Source of the DNA: Sycon ciliatum
Taxonomy: Eukaryota; Porifera; Calcarea; Leucosolenida; Sycettidae
DNA: 64,000 bases
Reading direction: 5' to 3'
Assembly (NCBI RefSeq): GCF_964019385.1
Contig: NC_088645.1
Span: forward strand, 19,822,158 to 19,886,157
Part shown: positions 10,200-21,839 of the stretch, one piece after another
Numbering within the stretch: position 1 is the stretch's first letter
How the letters are laid out: the number at the start of each line of letters is the position of its first letter
Notes under the pieces: model-generated
What the model was told of the DNA's origin: nothing
Database searches by the model: none
Seen by the model: the letters and a program-made list of their open reading frames with translations, nothing else
Made by a program: the position numbers and the translations under genes

Positions 10200-10510
10200 A
10201 TTTAGATGGACAATAAGCAGCGGTAACAAGCAGCAGTTTCACACGACGATCGTTTTCTGTATAGATAAGTACGGCTCAGCAGGTGTGCAAGAATAGACTC
10301 GGATAGAGAGCCAAGGAGTAATTTATAGAAAGGAAAATGGACGAAGGAACTACAAGTTACGCTATAATGTCCACTAACACCACCAGTTACTAAACAACCA
10401 GCTCATGCGATAACATTGCACGACACTGACCGACGGTAAGGACGTTCTACAACTAACTGTGCCACAACTCTAGCACATCTTGGATGCGCACTCCAACAGC
10501 CTTCCAACTT
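10200..10510 (-). repeat. Partial copy of the 'cttccaacttggaagg' MITE family
   Basis: Matches, in inverse, the sequence at 24626-24760 and 25050-25240, including the 'actacaagttacgc' end and the phrase 'gcacactccaacagcc'-like inner part. It abuts the first module of the mosaic cluster. Confidence 0.6.
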
Positions 10511-11414
10511 GGAAGGTTTTACTTCGAAGTTAGGGGCTCGAGCCCCGCAGTTCTACGTCTGACTGCAAAATCCCCACGACGCAGCTCACCAGATCAAGGT
10601 GTGGGTCCTCTGCACTCAGTAGAGTCAAGTCGAGCGAGCTGCAACTCCCGGTGCCGAAAGGGCGGGCTCACGCCCCGACATGGCTACTTCCCCTTGTCTA
10701 ACACCAAGACGAACATTAATGATAGTAGCCGACTGGCCGAAATAAAAAACGAGAGAGCTTGGAAGCTCAGGGCCCTGCGCTATGCTTTGTTGCCTAGCTC
10801 GTCGTGCATGTTGTTAGAACTGATGGAAATGCCTTTTCCTTTTATAAGCTACATCATTGTATTGCAAAAACGTTTCAATGAGTTACTGAAGTAACGTCTG
10901 CTGCAAAGGTATGGGACCGGCGCTGACTCTGCCGATCACGGGCGTTCTGGAGTCGACGGGATGTCGGTCCTGACGTTTCCTGGCCCCGGCGCTGACTCTG
11001 ACGATCACGTGCGTTCTTCTTCTTATTATTATCATACTGACGGCAACTAACATCCATTCTGATTGCATTTACTCACCTCCCTACTTCGTATTTCTTTCCA
11101 GAAAACCTCCCCATACAGCAGGGAGTCGTTTACATAATATGACTCCCTGCTATACATCTACATGACTGTATATACGTTATAATTATTGTGCTATCGGCCT
11201 ACATGCGATTCGCGGGCTGGTCGACAGGCGGCCCAGCCAGCCTGCTAGTGGGATCTCGGCCTCGCACACAAATCCACACAAAATGTTACTGCACTGAATG
11301 CATTCCCCCGATACACTTCGCATATACATGTACTCATTCTCTTGATGGTACCGTACTCTTGATGGTACGGGACAGGTACCGGATAGCGCCAGGCATGTCG
11401 ATGGCACAAACAAG

Positions 11415-11850
11415 TAAGGCTGTGTTTACATGAAGCGTTTCAACCCGGGTTGAGTTCGACCCGGGTCAGATTTCAACCCCCCATGTGCACAAAGTGAATG
11501 GCGCGTTTACATGACGCACTGCGCTTGACCCGGGTTGAAATTTCGCCCCGGGTTGATTTCAACCCTGCCCCCAAGGGGAGGGTTGAAATCAACCCGGGTC
11601 AAGAAAATCGTACAAACGTACTTCTGTGCGTATCTCGCGCCAGGTTTGAACGGCACTGCAGATGCAAATTTCGCGCGACGGATTCACGTGACCATACAGG
11701 ACTGTAGAAGTGGACTTTTGGCGGCATATCAGTATTTGACCCGGGTCAACTGCCTTCATGTAAACGCTCACCTCTTTTGTCTATCGTACAGACTTTCAAC
11801 CCGGGCTGAACTCGACCCGGGTTGAAATTTCTCATGTAAACACAGCCTTA
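11415..11850. mobile_element. MITE with TAAGGCTGTGTTTACATGA termini
   Basis: Inverted termini TAAGGCTGTGTTTACATGA (11415) and its complement ending at 11850, with further inverted TTCAACCCGGGTTGA-type blocks inside. The paralogous module at 21180-21215 has the flanks joined without it, so that locus serves as an empty site. Length about 436 bases. Confidence 0.75.
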
Positions 11851-12229
11851 AAGTATTGTGGCCAGTTGCTTTTGCTGGTACGGTACGGTACGGGACAGAT
11901 ACGGGATAGCGCCAGGCGTGACACAAACACACAAACAAACAAACACCAAACGAGAGAGCTTGGAAGCTCAGGGCCCTACGCTATGCTTTTAATGTAAAAA
12001 GGCCAGAAAATCCGATTATAAGGAGATAAAAAGGAAAAGAAGGAGCAAACCAAAAGCGGATGAAGTGAGAGAAAGATAACAATCCGCAAAAAAATCTGCA
12101 AATACTTTTGCCTAACTCATATTCAAACTGATTGAAACGTTTTTGCAATACAATGCTGTAGCCAATTTACGGAAAAAACATTTCCATCAGTTCTAGTAAC
12201 ATGTACGATGAGCTAGGCAAAAAAATTTC

Positions 12230-12660
12230 TGATGTCTGTCCTGACGTTTTCTGTGACCGGCGCTGACTCTGCCGATCACGGGCGTTCTGGCCTTGACGAG
12301 ATCTCTCTTCCGACGTTTCCTGTGACCGGCGCTAAATCGCCCTTTCACGCTTATTTTGGAGTCGACGAGATGTCTGTCCTGACGTTTCCTGTGACCGGCG
12401 CTGACTCTGCCGATCACGGGCGTTCTGGACTCGACGGTATCTCTCTTCCGACGTTTCCTGTGACCGGCGCTGAATCGCCCGTTCACGCTTATTTTGGAGT
12501 CGATTCTGCGTCTGTCCTGACGTTTCCTGGGACCGGCGCTGACTCTGCCGATCACGGGCGTTCTGGAGTCGACAGGATCTCTCTTCCGACGTTTCCTGTG
12601 ACCGGCGCTGAATCGCCCGTTCACGCTTACTTGGGAGACGACGGGATCTCTCTTCCAAAG
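12230..12660. repeat. Minisatellite, unit about 66-70 bp
   Basis: Repeats of a unit containing GTCCTGACGTTTCCTG, ACCGGCGCTGACTCTGCCGA and ACGGGCGTTCTGGA, alternating with a variant carrying 'cgctgaatcgcccgttcacgc'. The unit length keeps frames open on both strands, so the long ORFs here are by-products. Shorter runs of the same unit lie at 10910-11010, 19860-20220 and 20700-20815. Confidence 0.85.
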
Positions 12661-13189
12661 TATCTCTCTTCTAAAGTCTATTTTTGCTGATTCATCCTAT
12701 CACCTATTCTGCAACTAGCGTCCATTCTAATTTTATTTCCTCCTCGTCTCCCTATTAATTTTCTTTCCTAATCTCCCTCTATATCAGGGAGTCGTATACA
12801 TAATACGACGAATATTGTGGCCAGCTGTTTGTGGCCAGCTGTTATGTATAATCCTGTAGAACCTTTGTTGTCACAGATACGGGACAGATACGGTAGCTCC
12901 AGGCGTGACACAAGCACACAAACAAACAAACACCAAATCACAGATATTTTTTTATTGGACAGATACGGTAGCTCCAGGCGTGACACAAACACACACACAA
13001 ACAAACAAAAACCAAATCCTAGATACGGGACAGATACGGGACAGATACGGTAGCTCCAGGCGTGACACAAACACACAAACACCAAACGAGAGAGCTTGGA
13101 AGCTCAGGGCCCTACGCTATGCTTTTTTGCCTTGATGACCTAGACAAAAAGCATAGGGATGTTATAAATTCTTATAAGTTTCTACTTTT

Positions 13190-13290
13190 TGTTTTTAGAC
13201 ATAACCTGGGATTCTAACCGGCACTATCGCCCTGCATGCATTCCCCGATACACTTCGCATACATACTAATTCTTCAGTTGCTTCACGTTA
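13190..13290 (-). repeat. Degenerate tRNA-derived SINE piece
   Basis: Minus-strand B-box-like sequence at 13207-13222 has lost part of the GGTTCGAATCCC consensus. Neighbouring sequence matches the better copies at 14.35 and 14.71 kb. Confidence 0.45.
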
Positions 13291-13621
13291 TGATCTTGTA
13301 TTTGAAAGCCCTATTTGAATACCGGTATGCATTGTGGCCAGCCGTCTTTGATTCTACGGTACGGTACGGGATAGGTATGGGACAGGTACGGGACAGGTAC
13401 TGGACAGGTACGGTCGAGGGTAATACGACACCGTGTACCGCCTTGATGATTTCAAAAAAAAAAAAATTATTTATGGATTCCCCAATTGGATTTCTTTGTA
13501 TTCTGTATCTCGTTATCGTTATATTCGCTTAGGATGAGCTTTCTTTTTTATGGCAGCTTAAGCGAAGGCTATATACCTGCTTTATGCAGGTTGATGCCAA
13601 CGCGAACAAGCAAAATAATAA

Positions 13622-14320
13622 ATAATAATAATAATATGGATTCCCCAAAGGCCGAGGCCTAAGTCGAGGGGGTCTCCGTTCATGGCTTGCTGGGAATATA
13701 TCTGCAAAATTATAACATATAGATTGAGAAGAGGAAGGGTTATAACAAATGCATACTGTAGAAATCAGCCATACCATTCTTTACTATGATAGAAACTCTA
13801 GAAGGAATGAAACCAGCGGGTTCAAAGCGGGTGTTGGCAAAGATGGTACGGACACCAGACACAAAGCAATGACTATTTTGGGTGGTTCTAATGTCAGTGG
13901 GGAGAGAATTCCAGGTGGCAGCGGTAACAAAGAGGAAGGTGGCACGCGAGTAGCTTTTCGCCCTGGCAGGCGGTACAAGTTGGAGAGGGCGCCGCGCGCT
14001 GGTGGAGAGACTATAGCCCAGCTCCATAAGGGCAGTGGTCTGGTGGTGGGCCAGGTGATGGAGCTCCCGGAGGCACTGGATGTGTCGCCGCCATGCCAGA
14101 CTGGGCCATTGCAGGTGCGCGAACAGAGATGCCTTCGGTTCAGTAGCGGAGGGAAACACACCGTACTGTCTCAAGACGATGCGTGCCAATTTGGCCTGCA
14201 GACGCTCAAGCACCGCCGCTTGGGATGCGGACAGTTGGAACTGCCACAGTGGCGAGGCGTATTCGATGGTGGGTCGGACATAACCAGTATAAAGCCGGTT
14301 TGTAACTTCCGGCGTTAAAA
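13622..14320 (-). pseudogene. LINE copy 3, 3' fragment of reverse transcriptase ORF
   Basis: Minus-strand reading 14213-13740 matches the C-terminal region of CR1-like ORF2 (LERLQAKLARIVL near the start, TAATWNSLPTDIR near the end). The 3' tail is an (AAT)n/(TTA)n tract at about 13622-13640. The catalytic domain is absent because of 5' truncation. Confidence 0.8.
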
Positions 14321-14342
14321 AAAGAAAAAGGGATGTTTCCTA

Positions 14343-14480
14343 TTTTTTTCAGGCGTTACCTGGGATTCGAACCCGCACTATCGCCCTACATGCATTCCCC
14401 CATGCACTTCGCATTCATACTCATTCTTCCAAGTTGCTTCACGTTATGATCTTGCGTTTGAAAGCCCTATTTGAATAGTG
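14343..14480 (-). repeat. tRNA-derived SINE
   Basis: The minus strand reads a B box GGGTTCGAATCCC at about 14354-14366, with an A-box-like TGCGAAGTGCATGG upstream at about 14405. The tail goes into AT-rich sequence at about 14320. A sister copy lies at 14700-14800. Confidence 0.6.
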
Positions 14481-14699
14481 CGGCCAGATGTATGTGGCCA
14501 GCTGTGTTTGATGGTACGGTACGGGAAAGATACGGGATAGCACCAGGCGTGACACAAACACACAAACACACAAACACACAAACACCAAACGAGAGAGCTT
14601 GGAAGCTCAGGGCCCTACGCTATGCTTTTTTGCCTTGATGACCTGGACAATAAAATGCATAGGGATGTTATAAATATTTCAATTCTCCTATTTTTATTT

Positions 14700-14805
14700 C
14701 AGGGCATAACCTGGGATTCGAACCCGCACAATCGCTCTACATTCATTCCCCGATACACTTCGCATTCATACTCATCCTTCCAAGTTGCTTCACGTTATGA
14801 TCTTG
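14700..14805 (-). repeat. tRNA-derived SINE, second copy
   Basis: Same B box GGGTTCGAATCCC on the minus strand at about 14713-14725 and the same upstream 'tgcgaagtgtatcgggg' block at about 14750-14766, in tandem orientation with the previous copy. Confidence 0.6.
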
Positions 14806-14922
14806 CGCTGTTTAGGATCGGTGTACAGGCCGCCATCATTGACACACCGCCAAACCAATAATTTCTTTACTCAATTCAATCCATGCTGCAACGCTTATCT
14901 ATGCCCGACTCCATGCTTCTCG

Positions 14923-15122
14923 NNNNNNNNNNNNNNNNNNNNNNNNNNNNNNNNNNNNNNNNNNNNNNNNNNNNNNNNNNNNNNNNNNNNNNNNNNNNNN
15001 NNNNNNNNNNNNNNNNNNNNNNNNNNNNNNNNNNNNNNNNNNNNNNNNNNNNNNNNNNNNNNNNNNNNNNNNNNNNNNNNNNNNNNNNNNNNNNNNNNNN
15101 NNNNNNNNNNNNNNNNNNNNNN
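14923..15122. other. Assembly gap (200 N)
   Basis: Exactly 200 unknown bases, identical in size to the second gap, hence a placeholder. It separates SINE/unknown sequence from a LINE endonuclease fragment, so that LINE's true 5' part may be hidden. Confidence 0.98.
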
Positions 15123-15540
15123 TCTCTGGGGACTTCAACGCTCGTTGCTCGGATTGGTATGGATCGACCACAGATGCGGTTCGTCATCAACTGCTTTGTC
15201 TGCTTCAAATGGTCTCCCTATCACAGCTCGTTACCTTTCCCACACATTACTCCCAACACAGTGGTCATGTTAGTGCGTTAGACCTGGTTATAACCAACCA
15301 CCCACTACTTCTTTCTAACCTCTCAACTGCCGCACCGCACTCCAATTACAAAGTCAGCGAGACACACGAAGTGTTGCCATCCCTGCCGAACCAAGTCAGT
15401 TCAACTTTTCTTCATTCGATACATCCCTCGGAACCTACAAAGTGTGGTCCCTCTTTGGCCAGTGCTTATCGACTATCGATTGGTTCAGCGAGCTCCAGAT
15501 TCCTCTTGGAACTGAACCATATACCATATACCATATATTG
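15123..15540 (+). pseudogene. LINE endonuclease fragment next to the gap
   Basis: Reading directly after the gap gives SGDFNARCSDWYGSTT, the endonuclease GDFN box of CR1/Jockey-like LINEs, followed by THYSQHSGHVSALDLVITN. Coding similarity fades by about 15400, where repeat modules begin. Both ends are truncated. Confidence 0.75.
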
Positions 15541-15597
15541 TGGCCAGCTGTTCGTGGCCAGCTGTGCTCGGTGGTACGGTACGGGACAGATACGGTT

Positions 15598-18500
15598 ATT
15601 TATTTATTTATTTATTTATTTATTCAACATCTCCTGGCCCGTCCGAAGACTGCCAATAAACATGAGAGGTCAGGTGATAGCCAACCACGGCAAGCTAAAA
15701 AGGGAAAAAAAAGAAAGATGCTGTCAGAGAGGGAAAGGAGATAGGGAGAGAAAAAGAAAGGGAGGCACATTAATAATACATGGGATCACTTCGGATGAGA
15801 CAGTGTGGAAAGCTGGACTGTGAATTTCCTGATATCCTGGCATGTCTTAATGCTAGTAGGCAGGTTAGACCAAAGGGAGTATGCTGAGAAGAAAGGGGAT
15901 TTCAAAAACAGAGAGGAACTAGCTCGGGGCAGTGATAAGGCATTGCGTGTTGGTCTAGTGGTAACAAACCAGTTGTACTTGGCAATATGTTTCGGGACTT
16001 GGGCTAGGAAGATTTTTTGCACAAGGATACAAAGATGCTGCTGATGTCGGGCAAGAAGAGGGTGCGTGGAAGCAAGTTTATAAAGACAAAGGGAGGCAAA
16101 TGTTTGGTCTTTTCGAAACAGAATTTTCAGAAGCAAGCGTTGATGTACCTCCAGTCTGTGGAGTAAAGTCTGAGACAACCCGCACCAAGCTATATCGCAA
16201 TAGTCAAATATAGGCAAAATGTACGACTTAAAGAACAATTCTCTGCAGTTATCATTCAAGTGTTGGCAGTGGGGTTGTAGCATACCTAAGGACGCACTCG
16301 CACGCTTGCACACAGACTGGACTTGTGGCGACCAGGAGAGTTGGCGGTCGAGAATAACGCCCAGGTGCTTGTGCTCGTTAACAACTTTAACCCTTTATGG
16401 GTCTCACATAAGCGTAAGGGTCGTATGTGACCCTTACAGTAAAATCCCATTTTCTGTGAGTTTTGTTGCTAGGAAACAACTAAAATGGTGCTCCACTCGT
16501 AGCTGAGGTCCCAGGCTTTCCAACGGTGTAAAAAACAACCATACTTACCATACAAATTTTTGCAGTATCGATCGACTGAAGTCTGGTGAAATTGGAAAAG
16601 ACGACCATCCGCCATGCGCGCATTTCGAGAATGGGAGTGCATCTCTTGAAGCCGTGTCAGGAAAGCTTTCTGAGGACACTGACGGCACCAGTCTAGGCTG
16701 GATGTCCCTGGAGGATTTCCAGTGTAATGTCGTGAGAAAGAGAGCTCCGTTGAGTCCTCCTAGCTCAAATAAATCGTCCCCGAATGAAGAAATCAAATTT
16801 ACCAACCAGCGAGGAAGCACAGCAACAGCAACTCTCACAAGAACTTGTCAGGTGCGATCAGCTGATTCGCCTGGCCGTGAAAATCACGGCACGCGTGACA
16901 TCGCGCCTGAGTACTCATCTGAGCGAGAGTGAATCTGACGCGAGCGGCGCTGAGGTGAACGAACCAAAATTGTGATATTGTGGAACTGTTGCTGCTGGTG
17001 CATCGCCGATGGCGAGGTATTGGAGTTCAAGGACGGAATTAGGAGCATATATTCTTCACCAAGACATATCGCTTACCTGATTGTTTATCATAGGACTTCA
17101 GCTCCATCACGAACTTGGTATGCACTTCGTGCTGTGATTTTTGTGCTTTTTTGTTCGCAATTGTATTTTCTCTCAACTTGAAGGGCTACCACGGGTCATA
17201 TCCCTGCCTGGACATAGTCATATTTGTGTTTTCTGGACGCGTCCAGGCATACAGATTTTGAAAATATATAGTTTACCCATACCTACAACTCACGGAACTT
17301 GAGTTATGGCTCGTTGTTTGTACGCGTGTTTGCGTGACCACCCCTCACATACATTGAGTAAGACCCACAAAGGGTTAATAGGTGTACTATTTAGACCAGG
17401 AAAATACAGAAGTTGAGTGGGGGGCGAGGGAGAGAAGAACATGGCCTCGGTTTTGGCGAGGTTAGGCTTCAGTTTCCAGGTTTCCATCCATGTTACTGTA
17501 GCGTTGACCCCGGACTGCATGGAGGCCGTGAGGTTGTCTGCCGAGCTGTCGGAGCACATCAGAGCAGTGTCGTCAGCAAAAAGACTTACAATTGGTACAA
17601 GGGCTGGCAAGTCATTAACGTACAGTAGAAATAGGAGCGGCCCAAGTATGGACCCCTGGGGTACCCCAGACACGACTAGTAATGGGTCTGATAGGGAGGT
17701 AGATACTCTGACAGTCTGGTGGCGGCAGGAAAGATAGGATGAGAGCCATTGCAGGGCTGGACCGTGTACCAAGAAGACGGACTCTAGCTTTGCAAGCAGA
17801 CCACGATGCCAGACGGTGTCGAAAGCTTTCGCTAGGTCAAAGAACACGATGCCAACATGCCGCCTGAGGTTCCGCTGGGTGTAGATGTCTTGTACTAGAC
17901 GTGTTAGTTGGAAAGTTGTGGAGTCGCCACGGCAGAAACCGGATTGAGATGGTGAAAGCGCTGGGGTGACGTGGCAGTACAGAGACTCAAAGAAAATACG
18001 TTCACAGACCTTGGACACAGCGGGAAGGAGAGAGATTGGTCTGTAGTTGCCAGCCTGAGAGCGTTGGCCTTTCTTATAGATCGGGACGATAACAGCAGAT
18101 TTCCAGACGGACGGAAATACTCCTGTACGATATGACATGTTAAAGAACAGGCACAAGGGATAGGACAGAGATGGCGCAAGCCATTTGAGAACCTCATTGG
18201 GTATGCCATCTTCGCCAGGGGACTTACAATTCTTCAGGAGTTTGAGGTGCTTACAGACGGTAGCAGTCGTGGTAACGACGCGTGTGAGTGGTGCGCTAAG
18301 TTCAGGGGCTGGGGACAGCGATGGAATGACCCAATTCGGATCTTCCGGAATGCCGGATGAAACAAACTGCTTGTTCAGTGTGTCTGCAATCGCCTTCACA
18401 TCGTGCTGGCGGTTGCCATTGGAGTCCGTCAGGTACTGGATTGGCGCGCGGGAGGTCCCGCGGCACTGGTTGCGAATGAATTGGTGGAGTGATGGGCGAT

Positions 18501-18730
18501 CGGGGGAGGAGAGTGTTGCAGAAAGAGAGTTTAGAAAGGAGCGGTGTGAGGTACGAGAAAGGTGCTTGACGAAGTTGCGTTGAACTCGGTAAGCCTCCCG
18601 GTTAACCGGCGTTGGGAATTTCTTGTAGATGCTGAAAAGATCACGCTTGCGCTTCACTTCAGATACGAGGGACCGTGTCACCCATGGGGGACTAGATGTC
18701 GAGGATGTTGGGTTGGAACGGTACCAGCCA
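15598..18730 (-). mobile_element. LINE copy 4, split by a piggyBac-type MITE
   Basis: Minus-strand element with reverse transcriptase at 18720-17379 (NYRPISLLPAVSKVCERI, FFDLAKAFDTVWHRG, SGVPQGSILGPLLFLLYVND, SLFADDTALM) and the C-terminal region at 16386-15830 (CDIAWCGLSQTLLHRLEVHQ). The intervening 984 bases are a separate insertion. On either side the reading frame is open and would run on across one TTAA. The 5' endonuclease is missing, and the junction at about 18730 abuts a mosaic-repeat module. The 3' end is a (TTTA)n tail at 15598-15632. Catalytic FADD is intact, so this is the best-preserved LINE here. Confidence 0.9.
16391..17374. mobile_element. piggyBac-type MITE in LINE copy 4
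   Basis: Flanked on both sides by TTAA (16387-16390, 17375-17378). Termini CCCTTTATGGGTCTCAC and, from the other end, CCCTTTGTGGGTCTTAC. TTAA targets with CCC-starting termini define piggyBac elements. No transposase recognised in the 984 bases; several short ORFs look fortuitous. Confidence 0.85.
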
Positions 18731-21320
18731 ATATTGTGGCAAGTTGTTATGTACAATCCTGTAGAGCCTTTGTAGTCACAGATACGGGACAGATATGGGC
18801 TAGCTCCAGGCGTGACACAAACAAACAAACAAACAAACAAACAAACAAACAAACACCAAATTAAAGCTGTGTGGACCCTGGCTAGCGCCAGACGTTACTG
18901 AAGTAACGTCTATAGCTACGTTCTTCCAAGTTGCTTCACGTTATGATCTTGCGTTTGAAAGCCCTATTTGAATAGTGCGGCCAGATGTATGTGACCAGCT
19001 GTGTTTGATGGTACGGTACGGGAAAGATACGGGATAGCACCAGGCGTGACACAAACACACAAACACACAAACACCAAACGAGAGAGCTTGGAAGCTCAGG
19101 GCCCTACGCTATGCTTTTATGCTTTTTGCCTAGCTCATCGTACATGTTATAAGAACTGAGGCAAAAGTATTTGCAGAATTTATTGCGGATTGTTATTTCT
19201 CTAATAATTATCTTCTTTTGGTTTGCTCCTTCTTTTCTTTTTATCTCCTTACACTGTAAATCAACAAATTTTGGCTTATGAGAAAATTAGAAACCTCTCT
19301 ATTAGAGAGGTTAAGATGCACGTTATTTCCGACGTCAAATTTGAAATGGATAGGTAATTTTGCTCTCACATGCATCCATTGCTCAATAATGCATCAATCT
19401 CCTATATGACAAACTTTGGCCTGTGATTTACTTTGGCCGGTTGGTACCAAGCGGCGAAATCAGCGAAATTAAATCGCCAGCGAAAATTAGTTGATTTTAA
19501 TACAGTAATCGGATTTTCTGGCCTTTTTGTAGTAAGACATGTACATTGACCTGTTGAGCCAATGACGACGCCGAATGCATGGTTGCCTGTGGAGCACATT
19601 ACATACATGTAACTTAGCAGTCTCCTAAAATACGTATCCTGTCCGACGGCAAAAGAGTCTGCAGATTTAGTTTTTCTGCGCGTCGACGGGATGTCTGCGA
19701 CGCGAAAGTTCAGCTCGCGTTATTTGGCTCGCACGTCGAAAAATCAACGCGAGTGACCTGCTGCTCACGTGGAAATTTGGACATTACATAACTTTACAGT
19801 CTCCTATAATACGTATCCTGTCCGACGGCAAAAGAGGCTGCAGATTTAGTTTTTCTGCGCGTCGACGGGATGTCTGTCCTGACGTTCACTGGGACCGGCG
19901 CTGACTCTGCCGAACGCGGGCGTTCTGGACTCGACAGGATGTCTGTCCTGACGTTTCCTGGGACCGGCTTAGACTCTGCCGATCACGGGCGTTCTGGACT
20001 CAACGGGATGTCTGTCCTGACGTTGCCTGGGACCGGCGGACTCTGCCGATTACGGGCGTTCTGGACTCAACGGGATGTCTGTCCTGACGTTGCCTGGGAC
20101 CGGCGGACTCTGCCGATTACGGGCGTTCTGGAGTCGACGGGATCTCTCTTCCGACGTTTCCTGTGACCGGCGCTGAATCGCTCGTTCACGCTTATTTTGG
20201 AGACGACGCGATCTCTCTTCCAAAGTACATGTATGTTTATGCTGACGCTGTTTGTGCTGACGCATCCTATCACCTATTCGGCGTCTATTCTAATTTAATT
20301 TCCTCCTCGTCTCCCTACTTCATTCCAAATCTCCCTCTACATCAGGGAGTCGTATACATAATACGACGAATATTGGTACGGTACGGGACAGATACAGGAG
20401 CCCGCAAAAATTGTGGACAGCTGTTATGTACAATCCTGTAGAGCCTTTGTAGTCACAGATACGGGACAGATACGGGACAGATACGGGATAGCGCCAGGCG
20501 TGACACAAACAAACAAACAAACAAACACACAAATACCAAACGAGAGAGCTTGGAAGCTCAGGGCCCTGCGCTATGCTTTGTTGCCTAGCTCATCGTGCAT
20601 GTTGTTAGAACTGATTGAAATGCTTTTTCCTTTGACTAGCTACATCATTGTACTGCAAAAACGTTTCCTGAATGAGTTACTGAAGTAACGTCTTCTGCAT
20701 AGCTATGAGACCGACGCTGACTCTTCCGATCACGGGCGTTCTGGAGTCGACGGGATGTCTGTCCTGACGTTCCCTGGGACCAGCGCTGACTCTGCCCATC
20801 ACGGGCGTTCTTCTTCTTATTATACTGACGGCAACTAACATCCATTCTGATTGCATTTACTCGTCTCCCTACTTCGTATTTCTTTCCAGAAAATCTCCCC
20901 ATACAGCAGGGAGTCGTTTACATAATATGACTCCCTGCTATACATCTACATGACTGTATATACGGTAAAATTATTATGCTATCAGCCTACATGCGATTCC
21001 CGGGCTGGTCGACAGGCGGCCCAGCCAGCCTGTTAGTGGGATCTCGGCCTCGCACACAAATCCACACAAAATGTTACTGCACTGAATGCATTTCCCCGAT
21101 ACACTTCGCATATATACTCATTCTCTTGATGGTACCGTACTCTTGATGGTACGGGACAGGTACGGGATAGCGTCAGGTATGTCGATGGCACAAACAAACA
21201 AAAATATTGTGACCAGCTGTCTATGCTGGTACGGTACGGTACGGGACAGATACGGGATAGCGCCAGGCGTGACACAAACAAACAAACAAACAAACAAACC
21301 AACAAACAAACAAACACCAA
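18731..21320. repeat. Mosaic repeat cluster, distal half
   Basis: A second assembly of the same modules as at 10.5-14.3 kb, in part inverted. It has AAAC microsatellites (18815-18850), the GAGAGCTTGGAAGCTCAGGG module (19080, 20543), the minisatellite unit (19860-20220, 20700-20815) and the paralogue of 10750-11410 (20540-21190). No gene seen. Confidence 0.75.
19252..19505. mobile_element. TA-flanked MITE with an empty-site paralogue
   Basis: Termini CACTGTAAATCAAC and, from the other end, CTGTATTAAAATCAAC, flanked by TA (19250-19251, 19506-19507). The inverted paralogue near 12005-12035 joins the two flanks directly as 'ccgattataaggag', so it is either the empty site or an excision product. 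About 254 bases, non-coding. Confidence 0.65.
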
Positions 21321-21690
21321 ATTAAAGCTGTGTGGACCCTGGCTAGCGCCAGACGTTACTGAAGTAACGTCTTCTGCATAGCTACGGGAATTAAAGCTGT
21401 GTGGACCCTGGCTAGCGCCAGACGTTACTGAAGTAACGTCTTCTGCATAGCTACGGGAATTAAAGCTGTGTGGACCCTGGCTAGCGCCAGACGTTACTGA
21501 AGTAACGTCTTCTGCATAGCTACGGGAATTAAAGCTGTGTGGACCCTGGCTAGCGCCAGACGTTACTGAAGTAACGTCTTCTGCCTAGCTACGGGAATTA
21601 AAGCTGTGTGGACCCTGGCTAGCGCCAGACGTTACTGAAGTAACGTCTCGTTACTGAAGTAACGTCTTCTGCATAGCTACGGGAATAATA
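21321..21690. repeat. Tandem repeat, 69-bp unit, about five copies
   Basis: ATTAAAGCTGTGTGG starts at 21321 and again at 21390, giving a 69-base period. Each unit contains the palindrome ACGTTACTGAAGTAACGT (arms ACGTTACT/AGTAACGT). Single units recur at 18862-18915 and 59930-59990. The last copy has a partial internal duplication. Confidence 0.9.
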
Positions 21691-21696
21691 AATAAG

Positions 21697-21836
21697 TATA
21701 TGTTATAGCATGGTTGCAAGGGCCTTATGGCATATTATTGCCCCGAGAGGTTAGCCCGAGGGCCGTAGGCCCGAGGGCTAACCTCGAGGGGCGATAATAT
21801 GCCATAAGGCCCGCAGCAACCATGCGATAACACATT
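21697..21836. repeat. Long palindrome (fold-back) of about 140 bp
   Basis: Nearly the whole segment folds on itself: TGTTATAGCATGGTTGC at the left against GCAACCATGCGATAACA at the right, continuing through GGCCTTATGGCATATTAT to a GC-rich centre with a four-base loop at about 21768. No ORF. A terminal-repeat-only MITE is most likely. Confidence 0.8.
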
Positions 21837-21839
21837 TAT

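Larger units (their letters stand above)
10511..14350. repeat. Mosaic repeat cluster, proximal half
   Basis: Shared modules recur here and again at 18.7-21.7 kb. One is GAGAGCTTGGAAGCTCAGGG, at 10753, 11953, 13089, 14593, 19080 and 20543. Another is CAGGCGTGACACAAAC, at about 11917, 12900, 12978, 13059, 14544, 18809, 19043, 20498 and 21263, usually followed by an AAAC/ACAA microsatellite. A third is the tract of 'acggtacggga(c)aga' repeats. The segment 10750-11410 is a paralogue of 20540-21190. The LINE remnant at 13622-14320 lies inside. No host gene is evident. Confidence 0.75.

Noticed and set aside
12193-12690. Overlapping 100-150 codon ORFs on both strands
   Set aside because: Produced by the minisatellite whose unit keeps frames open.
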